A stretch of 64,000 nucleotides of DNA from NCBI RefSeq assembly GCF_003388735.1, contig NZ_QUBQ01000005.1:186001-250000 (forward strand), read 5' to 3'. Shown piece by piece: positions 43,060 to 50,928 of this stretch. The translations under genes and the position numbers were made by a program. Each line of letters begins with the position of its first letter. The stretch's first letter is position 1. The notes under the pieces were generated by a model. It searched no databases, was not told the DNA's origin, and saw only the letters and a list, made by a program, of their open reading frames with translations. Source of the DNA: Paenibacillus paeoniae. GTDB taxonomy: Bacteria; Bacillota; Bacilli; Paenibacillales; Paenibacillaceae.

Positions 43060-43481
43060 AGCAATTGCTGATTTTCGTTTTGTTCGCCGCTATGTTGTGC
43101 TGGATTATGTTTTCTCCAATCTATAAGCATGTTGTTATCGTGAGGCAGGCTGTTCTTCAGCAAGAAGTCGATTATTTGCTGGAAGTTGGGGCAAGCGGCA
43201 CTTACGGCTATATTAGTCCTGCTATGCAGAGACAGTCTATGCAGCGACTCGCAAGCTTTGGACTGCGAGAGCAGGATATTTATTATGAGTATGCGACAAC
43301 GTCGGGCGTATCAGCTACCGATTCCAGCAATCCTGTGCTGAGAGGAACAGGGATTTCTTTAACGATAAGCTATCCCTATGAAAATTTGTTTGTTATCGAT
43401 TCCCTTATCGGCATACAGCCTATTGCTCCCTATGAGCGTATGAAAGCATTCGGGATGAAGATGAGCGAGTATGTACCATAA
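43056..43481 (+). CDS. Tad-operon minor membrane protein, TadE/F-like position
   Basis: 141 residues. An N-terminal helix (KQLLIFVLFAAMLCWIMF) precedes a soluble domain with LQQEVDYLLEVGASGTYGYISPAMQRQSMQRLASFGLRE and a late hydrophobic-aromatic stretch (SYPYENLFVIDSLIG). No family match is known to me; the position suggests a minor pilin. The start is TTG 43056, overlapping the preceding TGA. Confidence 0.6.
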   Translation: MKQLLIFVLFAAMLCWIMFSPIYKHVVIVRQAVLQQEVDYLLEVGASGTYGYISPAMQRQSMQRLASFGLREQDIYYEYATTSGVSATDSSNPVLRGTGISLTISYPYENLFVIDSLIGIQPIAPYERMKAFGMKMSEYVP

Positions 43482-43505
43482 GAAGCGGAGGAAGGAGGAA
43501 GATCC

Positions 43506-43991
43506 CTGTACAAGCTTGTGCTTATCCTTGCCATGCTGTCGGTGTGGATTACTGTGCATCTGATGCAGGTCGAGGAAGAGTTGGCTATGAAGACGCTCAC
43601 CCAAGGCAAGCGTGCAATCAACCGCGCGGCTCATGCGGCAGCGCAGCAAGTAGATAAGATTGCGTTAAGCGAAGGCGTCGTACGGATAGACGAATCTGCT
43701 GCTTCCCGGGAAGCAGCGCTATACTTGCAGCAGAACTTGCAATTGGATGCGAACGGCCGCCCGCTTCCGAATTCATTCCTGCGTCAGCCTGTAGAGGTGC
43801 TTGTTTTTGAAGTCATTAACTCCGGGGAGACATTTCCCTACCGGTACCGAAATCAAACTTATCACTATGAAGTGGAACTAAGAAGTCCAGGTGTAATCAT
43901 GATTGCGAGAGTGACTTTTCCTCGAGCGTTTGCCGTGTTGGAGCCGATCAAATGGGAAATAAGAGGAGCGGCGGAGCTGGTTGTTGGTTGA
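43506..43991 (+). CDS. Tad-operon membrane-anchored protein, apparently starting at CTG
   Basis: About 161 residues. GTG 43518 is possible but lies 19 bases from the only ribosome site. CTG 43506 is 7 bases after AGGAGG and adds YKL, giving the N-terminal helix (YKLVLILAMLSVWITVHLM) its positive charge. The body (AINRAAHAAAQQVDKIALSEGVVRIDESAASREAALYLQQNL) resembles TadE/TadG-like accessory proteins. It closes the operon. Confidence 0.55.
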   Translation: MYKLVLILAMLSVWITVHLMQVEEELAMKTLTQGKRAINRAAHAAAQQVDKIALSEGVVRIDESAASREAALYLQQNLQLDANGRPLPNSFLRQPVEVLVFEVINSGETFPYRYRNQTYHYEVELRSPGVIMIARVTFPRAFAVLEPIKWEIRGAAELVVG

Positions 43992-44155
43992 AAATTGAAC
44001 ATAATAGGAAATAAGGCTTTAGAGTCGGGCACCTTTGCGAGAATGAATGTAAACAACCTCAAGGGATTACCACCATGTTTGGATAGAGAGATGACTCTGA
44101 CATGGTATAATTTTCTCAGTGGTATAATAAGACTTTTCAAAAATAGAGGGGGGAT

Positions 44156-44694
44156 ATGAAATCAAGTATGCCATCACGGTCGTTCTATTTTTGGGAATCG
44201 CGATCATAAGTGCTCTTGTATGGTTCGGTATGAATGTATCATCAAGCAGTGTGAAAATAGGCTATTATTCCGATAATGTCGAACAATTAATTAAAGATAC
44301 AGATACGATTATTGAAGGTGTAGCAACAAACATAAAAAATAGTATCACTTTAGAAGGAGTACGTTTTGTTGAAACAAAAGTGTTAGTAATAGATGTGTTA
44401 AAAGGTGGATTGGAAAAGGACAAAGAGATCTGGCTTTTACAGACTAAAGTTAAGATGGATCCTATCATTGGTAAGAATGATAGAGTGCTGCTGTTCCTTG
44501 AAAAATAGGAGGGCCCAGTAACAAAGGAAGATGCTTATGTTAGTAAGGGAATGTATCAAGGACATTATAAGATAAGTGAGGATCAAAAATTAATCTCTTC
44601 TTTACCGCAATCTAATCCGAAACTTTCTTCAGAAATTAATGATTGGAATCTAGATATGATTAAAGAAATGATTTCAAACTTATCACATAAATAG
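44156..44694 (+). pseudogene. Broken gene for a small membrane-anchored protein (frameshift plus amber)
   Basis: ATG 44156 sits behind GGGGGG but its frame stops after 17 codons. The neighbouring frame codes from there: IKYAITVVLFLGIAIISALVWF, then about 80 soluble residues to LLFLEK, then TAG (44506-44508). The same frame then continues with EGPVTKEDAYVSKGMYQGHY to a second stop at 44694. One missing A after ATGAA and one nonsense change restore a protein of about 179 residues. An intact shorter form from TTG 44191 (105 residues) is the alternative. Confidence 0.7.
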
Positions 44695-44783
44695 TTAGAT
44701 TCAACGATAATTTTATTGGTGTCAGTTGACGTTGATATGGAAAATTGGTGTAATAAGGAGGGGACAACAGAAGGGAAGAATCC

Positions 44784-45266
44784 ATGATGAATCGTGAATT
44801 GAAAAATCGGCTCCATCGTGACTATTTGAAGGTTTACCGCATTTCGGAGTTGATCGGCAACGGTATCTTTTTACTGCTTATTGTAGCCTATCTCATTATT
44901 GCGCTTTGGAAGGATTGGACGCTGATTCCGGTATGGATTAGCGCGGCTGTACTGGTGTTGTTGTTTATATTGTTCACTTGGCTTATTCCGACAGTGAAGT
45001 ATGCCAGATTTCGTTATGAGTTGTTCGAGGAAGAGTTAGAAATTGAGAAGGGCTTGATCTTTATTAGCAATGTACTCGTACCGATGGTGCGCGTGCAGCA
45101 TGTCGAGATTGGCAGCGGGCCGCTTATGAGGAAGTTCGGACTTGCTTCCGTATCTGTCGTGACTGCGGCGACGACGCATCAGATCGTCGGGATCAAGCGT
45201 GAGGAAGCGGAATCGTTGAAGCGGAGGATCGGACAATTGGCGAGGGTGGAAGAAGCCGATGAATGA
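44784..45266 (+). CDS. ydbS: YdbS-like PH-domain membrane protein
   Basis: 160 residues. Two membrane helices (about 23-43 and 50-72) precede a bacterial PH domain (bPH_2: RFRYELFEEELEIEKGLIFISNVLVPMVRVQHVEIGSGPLMRKFGLASVSVVTAA). In B. subtilis ydbS-ydbT is linked to envelope stress and resistance to some bacteriocins. It overlaps ydbT by 8 bases and lies in the same chromosomal neighbourhood as alr, as in Bacillus. Confidence 0.83.
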   Translation: MMNRELKNRLHRDYLKVYRISELIGNGIFLLLIVAYLIIALWKDWTLIPVWISAAVLVLLFILFTWLIPTVKYARFRYELFEEELEIEKGLIFISNVLVPMVRVQHVEIGSGPLMRKFGLASVSVVTAATTHQIVGIKREEAESLKRRIGQLARVEEADE

Positions 45267-46872
45267 TCGCCGCACGTTACATCCTACTTATATATTGTTC
45301 GGCGTATTGTCAGTCATTAAAGGTTTTTTGCCGTTGGTCGCTATATTGCTGATTAAAAGACCCGACTGGTCGAATTTGGCCTGGTATTTTTATGCGGGCA
45401 TAGGCGGATTCATTTTGCTTATTACGCTCATGGCCTTTTTGCAATGGAGAAAATTCGGCTTCTGGCTGGAGAAGGACCGCATCATTATTCGATCGGGCGT
45501 ACTCTTTCGGCAGGAGAAGACGATCTATTATACACGTATTCACTCTGTCAATATCGAGCAGCCGCTCATCCAGCGTATACTGGGCGTCGTGCAGCTCAAG
45601 ATTGAGACACCGGGAGGAAACAACAAGGCGGATGGCGTGCTGGAGACGCTGTCCAAGGATGAGGCAAATCGGATCAAGCAATTACTGAGGAGCTATTCTG
45701 AGGCGGGTTCTGTACAAGAAGAGACCATGGACAAAGAAGTTATTGATGATGGAGTTGAAGGCAAGCTAGGGGATAATCCTGCGGTTGTCTCGGCAGCCGG
45801 AGAGCATCATTCAGCACAAGCGGCTGGGCTGTCGTCCATCTCCAATGAAGGAAGTAACGGCACATCGGCTTGGACGAACGTAAGTGTCGGAGATCAGAAG
45901 GCGGAGTCTGGACCCTCCGTTACGATTGATGCAGGCAAGCTGTTTATGGCGGCTGCGACATCGTTAAACTTCGGACTTGCACTTGCGTTTATAGCAGGTC
46001 TCTATTCATTTGCGGACGATTTTCTTAATTTTCTGCTTCCCAAGAACTTCTTGGATCGGGTTGTAGAAGGCTCTATGAACCAAATGTCGAGTACGATTTT
46101 CATTGTAGTGACGGCCATTATTGTCATTTTGTTGGTCTGGTTGCTTACCATCCTGCTTTATATTATAAAGTACAGTGGTTTTACGATGCACCGGGATGGC
46201 AAGCAGCTGTCGCTAAGTTACGGGTTACTAGAGAAGAAGAGTATTCTATTCGATCCCAAAAACGTGCAAGCCGTAATTGTGAAAGAAAGCTGGCTTAGAC
46301 AGCTTGGGGGCTACGGAGAAGTGAAGCTGCAAGTGGTATCCTCTGATAAGCAGGAGCAGCTCATGTTCCACCCATTCATTCGTATTTCGGAGATTCAGGC
46401 GCTGCTTGATCAATTCGTGCCGGGTATGAAGCTGACGGAGCCGAATGAGCTTGCGTCGTCTCCGCGCAAAGCGCTGGTCTATTATATTCGCATTCCATTG
46501 CTGATTACGATGCTCCTGGCAGCTGGTTGTATTTGGTACTTTGGTATGACCGGGCTTTGGTCGCTTGTACTTATACCGCTCATATTATGGTGGCGGATAA
46601 GCTGTCATCGGACCGCGGGATTGCTGCTGCGGGACGACCAGCTTACCTTAAGACGGCGTACGCTTCAGCGTATTACGTATTTCGTTCGTCGACCGCGAAT
46701 TGTGACGATGTCTGTAACGCGCTCTGATGCCCAGCGGCGCAAAGGGGTTACTGCGCTTTCAGTTCAAGTGCTAGGGAGCGCCTTCAGCTATAAGGTAACG
46801 GGACTGGAACAGGGCGACGTCCAGCCTGTATGGAATTGGTACAGTCGGAGTGTTAAGGTTGGATCAAAGTGA
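45259..46872 (+). CDS. ydbT: YdbT-like PH-domain membrane protein
   Basis: 537 residues with three bPH_2 domains: about 65-150, 300-390 and 450-530. The first has IIIRSGVLFRQEKTIYYTRIHSVNIEQPLIQRILGVVQLKIETPGG. Membrane helix pairs lie at about 10-55, 230-310 and 400-435. An acidic low-complexity insert (about 155-215) separates the first two modules. It probably works with YdbS. Confidence 0.85.
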   Translation: MNDRRTLHPTYILFGVLSVIKGFLPLVAILLIKRPDWSNLAWYFYAGIGGFILLITLMAFLQWRKFGFWLEKDRIIIRSGVLFRQEKTIYYTRIHSVNIEQPLIQRILGVVQLKIETPGGNNKADGVLETLSKDEANRIKQLLRSYSEAGSVQEETMDKEVIDDGVEGKLGDNPAVVSAAGEHHSAQAAGLSSISNEGSNGTSAWTNVSVGDQKAESGPSVTIDAGKLFMAAATSLNFGLALAFIAGLYSFADDFLNFLLPKNFLDRVVEGSMNQMSSTIFIVVTAIIVILLVWLLTILLYIIKYSGFTMHRDGKQLSLSYGLLEKKSILFDPKNVQAVIVKESWLRQLGGYGEVKLQVVSSDKQEQLMFHPFIRISEIQALLDQFVPGMKLTEPNELASSPRKALVYYIRIPLLITMLLAAGCIWYFGMTGLWSLVLIPLILWWRISCHRTAGLLLRDDQLTLRRRTLQRITYFVRRPRIVTMSVTRSDAQRRKGVTALSVQVLGSAFSYKVTGLEQGDVQPVWNWYSRSVKVGSK

Positions 46873-46886
46873 AGTGGAACGATTAC

Positions 46887-46940
46887 ATAAGCAATGGCGA
46901 ATACGATATGCGCTGCATGTCCGCCGTTGCTTATTTTTTT
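46887..46940 (+). terminator. Terminator of ydbST
   Basis: ATAAGCAATGGCG (46887-46899) and CGCCGTTGCTTAT (46922-46934) pair with one G-U, followed by a run of seven T's. Confidence 0.9.
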
Positions 46941-46989
46941 GTGTATAATCGTCCTTACGTGTAGAGGGAAAACTTTTTTTATAGATAAA

Positions 46990-47015
46990 TGAACGAAAGT
47001 TGAACCCCCGTCGTC
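46990..47015 (+). promoter_or_regulatory. SigY-type autoregulated promoter
   Basis: TGAACG (46990-46995) and CGTC (47012-47015) are 16 bp apart, matching the -35/-10 elements known for SigY in B. subtilis. It lies 31 bases before sigY, so the operon is probably driven by its own product. Confidence 0.75.
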
Positions 47016-47045
47016 TAATCACTAAAGGGCGGAGGTGAGAAGGGA

Positions 47046-47591
47046 GTGCGCGCGGTGATCGATGAGAGCAGACTGATCCAACAAGCCATACAGGGCGACA
47101 ATCGATCGTTATCGGAGCTGTTGCGTCGGCACTACTCCTTCCTCTATCAATATGCCCTTAAGCTTACGATGGACAAGAGCCGTGCGGAGGATATTACGCA
47201 AGATACGATGTTGAAGGCCATTGAAAAAATCGGGACGTACCGGGCACAGTCCAAATTCTCGACTTGGCTAATTGCCATCGCATCCAGACTTGCGATTGAT
47301 CGGGGAAGACGAAGCGTAAGGGAACGCAAGTGGGTGGCGGAGGAGGAAGGAGCGCTCCGAGCGCTTCGGTATGAGACACTCAGTCGGATGAATGATTGGC
47401 CTGATGCGCTGCAAGCGATAGGAGAGCTGGATGAGAAGCTGCGAATGGCTGTGCTGCTGAAATATTATTATGGCTATTCACAGGAAGAGATAGCAGAGAT
47501 GGTGGATACACCAGTAGGAACTGTCAAATCAAGAATCCACGCCGGTATGAAACAGCTCAGGAAGGAGTTGTCTGGACATGAAGAAGAATAA
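47046..47591 (+). CDS. sigY: ECF sigma factor SigY
   Basis: 181 residues. Sigma region 2 (LLRRHYSFLYQYALKLTMDKSRAEDITQDTMLKAIEKI, with FSTWLIAIASRLAIDRGR) and region 4 (LDEKLRMAVLLKYYYGYSQEEIAEMVDTPVGTVKSRIHAGMKQLRKEL) are complete. The start is GTG 47046 or GTG 47055. The downstream gene order sigY-yxlC-D-E-F-G is that of B. subtilis. Confidence 0.92.
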   Translation: MRAVIDESRLIQQAIQGDNRSLSELLRRHYSFLYQYALKLTMDKSRAEDITQDTMLKAIEKIGTYRAQSKFSTWLIAIASRLAIDRGRRSVRERKWVAEEEGALRALRYETLSRMNDWPDALQAIGELDEKLRMAVLLKYYYGYSQEEIAEMVDTPVGTVKSRIHAGMKQLRKELSGHEEE

Positions 47592-47919
47592 CGTTCATGA
47601 CGAGGACCAGCAATGGTTTACGGAACATATGGGAGCAGAGCTGCAAAGGTTTGATGATGCGTATGAACGCAGAGAGCCAGAGCTTGCACCATTAGACTCG
47701 TTCGTCGCCTCCCATAAGCTTGCGCTGCGAAAAAAATTATGGCGCGATCTGGCATTATTCTGGCTCGTCGCAGCGATGCTGCTGCTAGGCATGCTCTGGA
47801 TCCTTGAGCGCGATTGGATCTGGTTCGCGGCTCTGCAATTGCTTGTGGCAATCAGCGCTATCGGCTATATCGGCTTCGTTCATAGGAAGAAGGGGCGAGA
47901 GCAATGGAAGAACAATTGA
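47578..47919 (+). CDS. yxlC: YxlC-like anti-SigY protein
   Basis: 113 residues. A charged cytoplasmic N-terminal half (1-55) precedes two membrane helices (about 57-76 and 80-100). In B. subtilis YxlC, with help from YxlD, holds SigY inactive. It overlaps sigY by 14 bases, which fits stoichiometric production of sigma and anti-sigma. Confidence 0.8.
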   Translation: MKKNNVHDEDQQWFTEHMGAELQRFDDAYERREPELAPLDSFVASHKLALRKKLWRDLALFWLVAAMLLLGMLWILERDWIWFAALQLLVAISAIGYIGFVHRKKGREQWKNN

Positions 47920-48131
47920 AACATTCGGTGCTCTTTTGGCTGCTGATCGCTCTCATCATACTTACGCAATCAACATGGCTCTTCCTGGATGCCCGCAAGC
48001 GTGGAAGCATGCCATGGTTTTGGGGCTTGTGGGGATTGACTCAATTCCCGTTTCCGCTCCTATTCTATTGGTTGACCGTCAGATGGCGCGTGTGGGACAA
48101 ACTCCGGACTTCTTCCAAGAATAATAAATAA
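47904..48131 (+). CDS. yxlD: YxlD-like small membrane protein
   Basis: 75 residues. Two membrane segments (about 8-26 and 40-57) are split by LDARKRGSMPWFWGLWGLTQFP, an SHOCT/PLDc_N-like motif. It overlaps yxlC by 16 bases. In B. subtilis it assists YxlC. Confidence 0.78.
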   Translation: MEEQLKHSVLFWLLIALIILTQSTWLFLDARKRGSMPWFWGLWGLTQFPFPLLFYWLTVRWRVWDKLRTSSKNNK

Positions 48132-48144
48132 AGGGGGATGCTTA

Positions 48145-48351
48145 ATGAAAGAGACAATGGAACTATCGCAATGGATGGGTCTGATTGTGCCGCTTGTTCT
48201 CCTTCAGCTTCTATTAATGATTATAGCGCTGGTGTTATGCGTGAAGGCGGAGGAGACAAGAGGTCCTAAATGGATGTGGGCGCTTATTATTATATTGGGA
48301 CAGTTGCTTGGACCGATTGCGTTCTTCTTGTTCGGGAGGCGAAATCAGTAA
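48145..48351 (+). CDS. yxlE: YxlE-like small membrane protein (PLDc_N type)
   Basis: 68 residues. Two helices (about 9-32 and 43-63) with the hallmark GPKWMWALIIILGQLLGPIAFFLFGR. AAAGGGGG precedes the ATG. Its stop overlaps the yxlF start (TAATG). Confidence 0.8.
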   Translation: MKETMELSQWMGLIVPLVLLQLLLMIIALVLCVKAEETRGPKWMWALIIILGQLLGPIAFFLFGRRNQ

Positions 48352-49292
48352 TGACAGAACTATTGCAGGTCAAGGGACTAACCAAGTCATTCGGCTCCGT
48401 ACATGCGGTGAAGTCGATCGACTTCAGCATACAAGAGGGCAGATGCGTTGCGCTGCTTGGCCCCAATGGAGCGGGGAAGACGACGACAATTCGGATGTTG
48501 ACTGGACTTCTTGCCCCGACGTCGGGTGAGGTACGATTCCATTCGCTAGCGCGAGGAGAAGACCATCGTAGCTTGATTGGCTATTTGCCCCAGACTCCTG
48601 CGTTCCATAATGGGATGAGCGGTATGGAGTATGTCGTCTATTCAGGTCGCTTATGCGGACTTAGCGCCTCCGATGCCAGGAAACGCGCGATGGAATTACT
48701 GGAGCGGGTAGGTCTGGCGAGTGCAGCCAAACGGAGGGTTGGCGGTTACTCTGGAGGCATGAAGCAGCGGCTTGGCCTTGCGCAAGCATTGGTCCATCAC
48801 CCAAAGCTGCTTGTCATGGATGAACCGGTATCGGCGCTGGACCCGCTAGGACGCCGGGAAGTGCTGCGCTTGCTCCAAGAATTGAAGTCGGAGACGACCG
48901 TTCTATTCTCCACGCATGTTTTGCATGATGCAGAGGAGTTATGCGACGACGTCGTTATCATTCGTGATGGCGAAGTCGCTTTGCAGGGCTCGCTTGCTGC
49001 AATTCGGAATGAGCATCGTCGTCCTGTCATTGAGCTGAAGCTTGAAGATGCTCCGCACGCCATAAATTGGGCTCAATCATTCTTGCAGAAATCCAGAACT
49101 GACGAGTTGCGGTATAGCTGGCTGAGCGAAGCAGAGCTTCAGGGAAACCGTCTTTATATGACGGCCTCTCATATGGATGTGGCTCGGCAAGGGTTAATGG
49201 AAGAGCTGACGGAGCATAAGGTTCCATTCAGCCGTCTTGAAGTCGGCTATTCTTCGCTTGAGGATCTATTCATGAAGGTGGTGAGCGGATGA
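48351..49292 (+). CDS. yxlF: YxlF-like ABC transporter ATPase
   Basis: 313 residues from ATG 48351. Walker A LLGPNGAGKTTT, signature YSGGMKQRLGLAQAL, Walker B KLLVMDEPVSALDP and H-loop LFSTHVL are intact. CcmA/NatA-like exporters share this plan. It overlaps yxlG by 4 bases and pairs with it as an exporter under SigY control; the cargo is unknown. Confidence 0.88.
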   Translation: MTELLQVKGLTKSFGSVHAVKSIDFSIQEGRCVALLGPNGAGKTTTIRMLTGLLAPTSGEVRFHSLARGEDHRSLIGYLPQTPAFHNGMSGMEYVVYSGRLCGLSASDARKRAMELLERVGLASAAKRRVGGYSGGMKQRLGLAQALVHHPKLLVMDEPVSALDPLGRREVLRLLQELKSETTVLFSTHVLHDAEELCDDVVIIRDGEVALQGSLAAIRNEHRRPVIELKLEDAPHAINWAQSFLQKSRTDELRYSWLSEAELQGNRLYMTASHMDVARQGLMEELTEHKVPFSRLEVGYSSLEDLFMKVVSG

Positions 49293-50155
49293 ACAGCGCA
49301 AGCGAGGCTCAATATCGTGAGCAACCGGCAAAGCGATTGCGGAATGCCGCGATACGTAGAACCGGCAGCTCCGCATTCATGACGCTGCTAGGCAAGGAAT
49401 GTCTGGAATTGCTTAGAAGCTTCAAGCTAGTCTGGGTGCCAATTGTCTTCGTGGTGCTCGGCATTATGCAGCCGCTTCTAAGTTACTTTATGCCTGTACT
49501 GATCGAGAAAGCAGGCAATATGCCGGAGGGCACTGTCATTGAAATGCCGCCTCCGGTAGGTTCGCAGGTGTTAGCGGATACGTTGTCCCAATTCGGGCTG
49601 ATGGGATTGCTTATATTGGCGCTTGCCTTCATGGGAATTGTCTCAGGGGAGCGGAACAGTGGAGCTTCTGCACTAGTACTGGTTAAGCCTGTGTCTCATA
49701 CATCGTATTTATTGTCCAAATGGGTGAGTATGATGATACTGACATGGGGATCGCTGCTCCTCGGTTATGCCGCAGCTTGGTATTATACGTGGCTGCTGAT
49801 CGATTTTGTAGACGTCGGTCCTTTTATGCTCAGTTATGTCTTGTTTGGTCTTTGGTTTACTTTTGTGTTGACGGCGACACTTCTGTTCAGCACGTTCCTG
49901 CGCAGTGCTGCCGGGGCGGCGTTCTCCTCGCTGGGAGTTGCCGTCTTGCTATCCATGCTTGCCGGATTAATGCCCAAATATATGGGATGGAGTCCAGGCG
50001 CTTTGTCGGGGCTGGCTTACCAGGCTGTTACAAGCGAAGTGCTGCTTCCTCTTAATTCCGTTTCATGGTGGTCCATCGCAACGGCTGTTATAGGCATCGC
50101 GGTCCTGCTGATGGGATCCGTCGTTTTATTGAAGCGCGCACCTGCACATGACTAG
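49289..50155 (+). CDS. yxlG: YxlG-like ABC-2 permease
   Basis: 288 residues. About six helices: 45-65 (LVWVPIVFVVLGIMQPLLSYF), a large outer loop, then helices near 108-130, 140-165, 175-205, 215-235 and 255-280. ABC-2 features include ALAFMGIVSGERNSGASALVLVKPVSHTSYLLSKW. It closes the SigY operon. Confidence 0.85.
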   Translation: MNSASEAQYREQPAKRLRNAAIRRTGSSAFMTLLGKECLELLRSFKLVWVPIVFVVLGIMQPLLSYFMPVLIEKAGNMPEGTVIEMPPPVGSQVLADTLSQFGLMGLLILALAFMGIVSGERNSGASALVLVKPVSHTSYLLSKWVSMMILTWGSLLLGYAAAWYYTWLLIDFVDVGPFMLSYVLFGLWFTFVLTATLLFSTFLRSAAGAAFSSLGVAVLLSMLAGLMPKYMGWSPGALSGLAYQAVTSEVLLPLNSVSWWSIATAVIGIAVLLMGSVVLLKRAPAHD

Positions 50156-50264
50156 CCGCTTTCTTTCATCGTTCCGCAAAATGTAACGTGAATGAATAAG
50201 GATGACACGTTATAATAAAGGAACCAGGATGCTCGCGTATCCTGACAGATGAGAGGAGCTGGCA

Positions 50265-50555
50265 ATGATGAGCCTGATTGTTGAACAGAATGCAGCTCGT
50301 TGGTACAAAGAGCAGATGGAGTTGAGCGAAGGGGATAGCTTGCGTATCTTCGTGAGGCTGGGAGGCTGCGGCAGCATACATCCGGGTCTATCGCTTGGTA
50401 TTACTAAAGATGTGCCAAGGCATGCAGGGCTTAGCCAGCAGGTAGAGGGCATCTTCTTCTACATGGAAGAGGATAATGTCTGGTACGTTGAAGATAAGGA
50501 ACTGCGCATATCCTTTGACGAGAAGTACGAGGAGATCAAAATGGTCGTAGCATGA
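50265..50555 (+). CDS. HesB/IscA-like protein (YneR type)
   Basis: 96 residues. LIVEQNAARWYKEQMEL, DSLRIFVRLGGCGSIHPGLSLGI and a C-terminal DEKYEEIKM match the HesB-like core family YneR. Only one of the three IscA-type cysteines (in GGCGS) is present, so iron-sulfur assembly as in IscA is doubtful. GAGAGGAG precedes the ATG. Confidence 0.78.
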   Translation: MMSLIVEQNAARWYKEQMELSEGDSLRIFVRLGGCGSIHPGLSLGITKDVPRHAGLSQQVEGIFFYMEEDNVWYVEDKELRISFDEKYEEIKMVVA

Positions 50556-50571
50556 TGACGACAATCATAGA

Positions 50572-50614
50572 AGGCGGGCAAGCGACGGTGAACCGTACGC
50601 AGGCCCGCCTTTCG
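50572..50614 (+). terminator. Terminator of the HesB-like gene
   Basis: AGGCGGGC (50572-50579) and GCCCGCCT (50603-50610) pair, with an inner ACGG/CCGT stem and a short T-run. It also lies just after the convergent 41-aa gene. Confidence 0.75.
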
Positions 50615-50619
50615 TCTGT

Positions 50620-50745
50620 TTAAGATTGGGATGAAGTGCCTTCTTCGCTTAGTTCCTCAAATGATTTGACTTTGCCATGCGGCGGACGCTGCTGATGCTT
50701 GCGTTGGTGCCAAGCGTTTACCCTGCGGTTTTTGGATGTGGACAT
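50620..50745 (-). CDS. Basic 41-residue protein, unknown
   Basis: MSTSKNRRVNAWHQRKH begins a highly basic N-terminal half; the tail GKVKSFEELSEEGTS is acidic. A perfect AAGGAGGTGA lies 8 bases before ATG 50745, which is strong support for translation. Size and composition recall small spore or nucleic-acid-associated proteins of Bacilli, but I do not recognise the family. Confidence 0.6.
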   Translation of the reverse strand: MSTSKNRRVNAWHQRKHQQRPPHGKVKSFEELSEEGTSSQS

Positions 50746-50928
50746 GAGCGTATTCACCTCCTTCCGTACTCCGTTAGAATGGCGCAAAGCACTTCTTCTC
50801 ATGCGCTCGAAAGCCAGATGAGGGTAGTTGGCAAGATCATGAAGCACCGCTCCAACGGTTCCGTATCTGTGGTGAAGTTCATGATGTATAATAAGTTAAT
50901 CTGATGAAGAATAGGTGATGACTGGATC

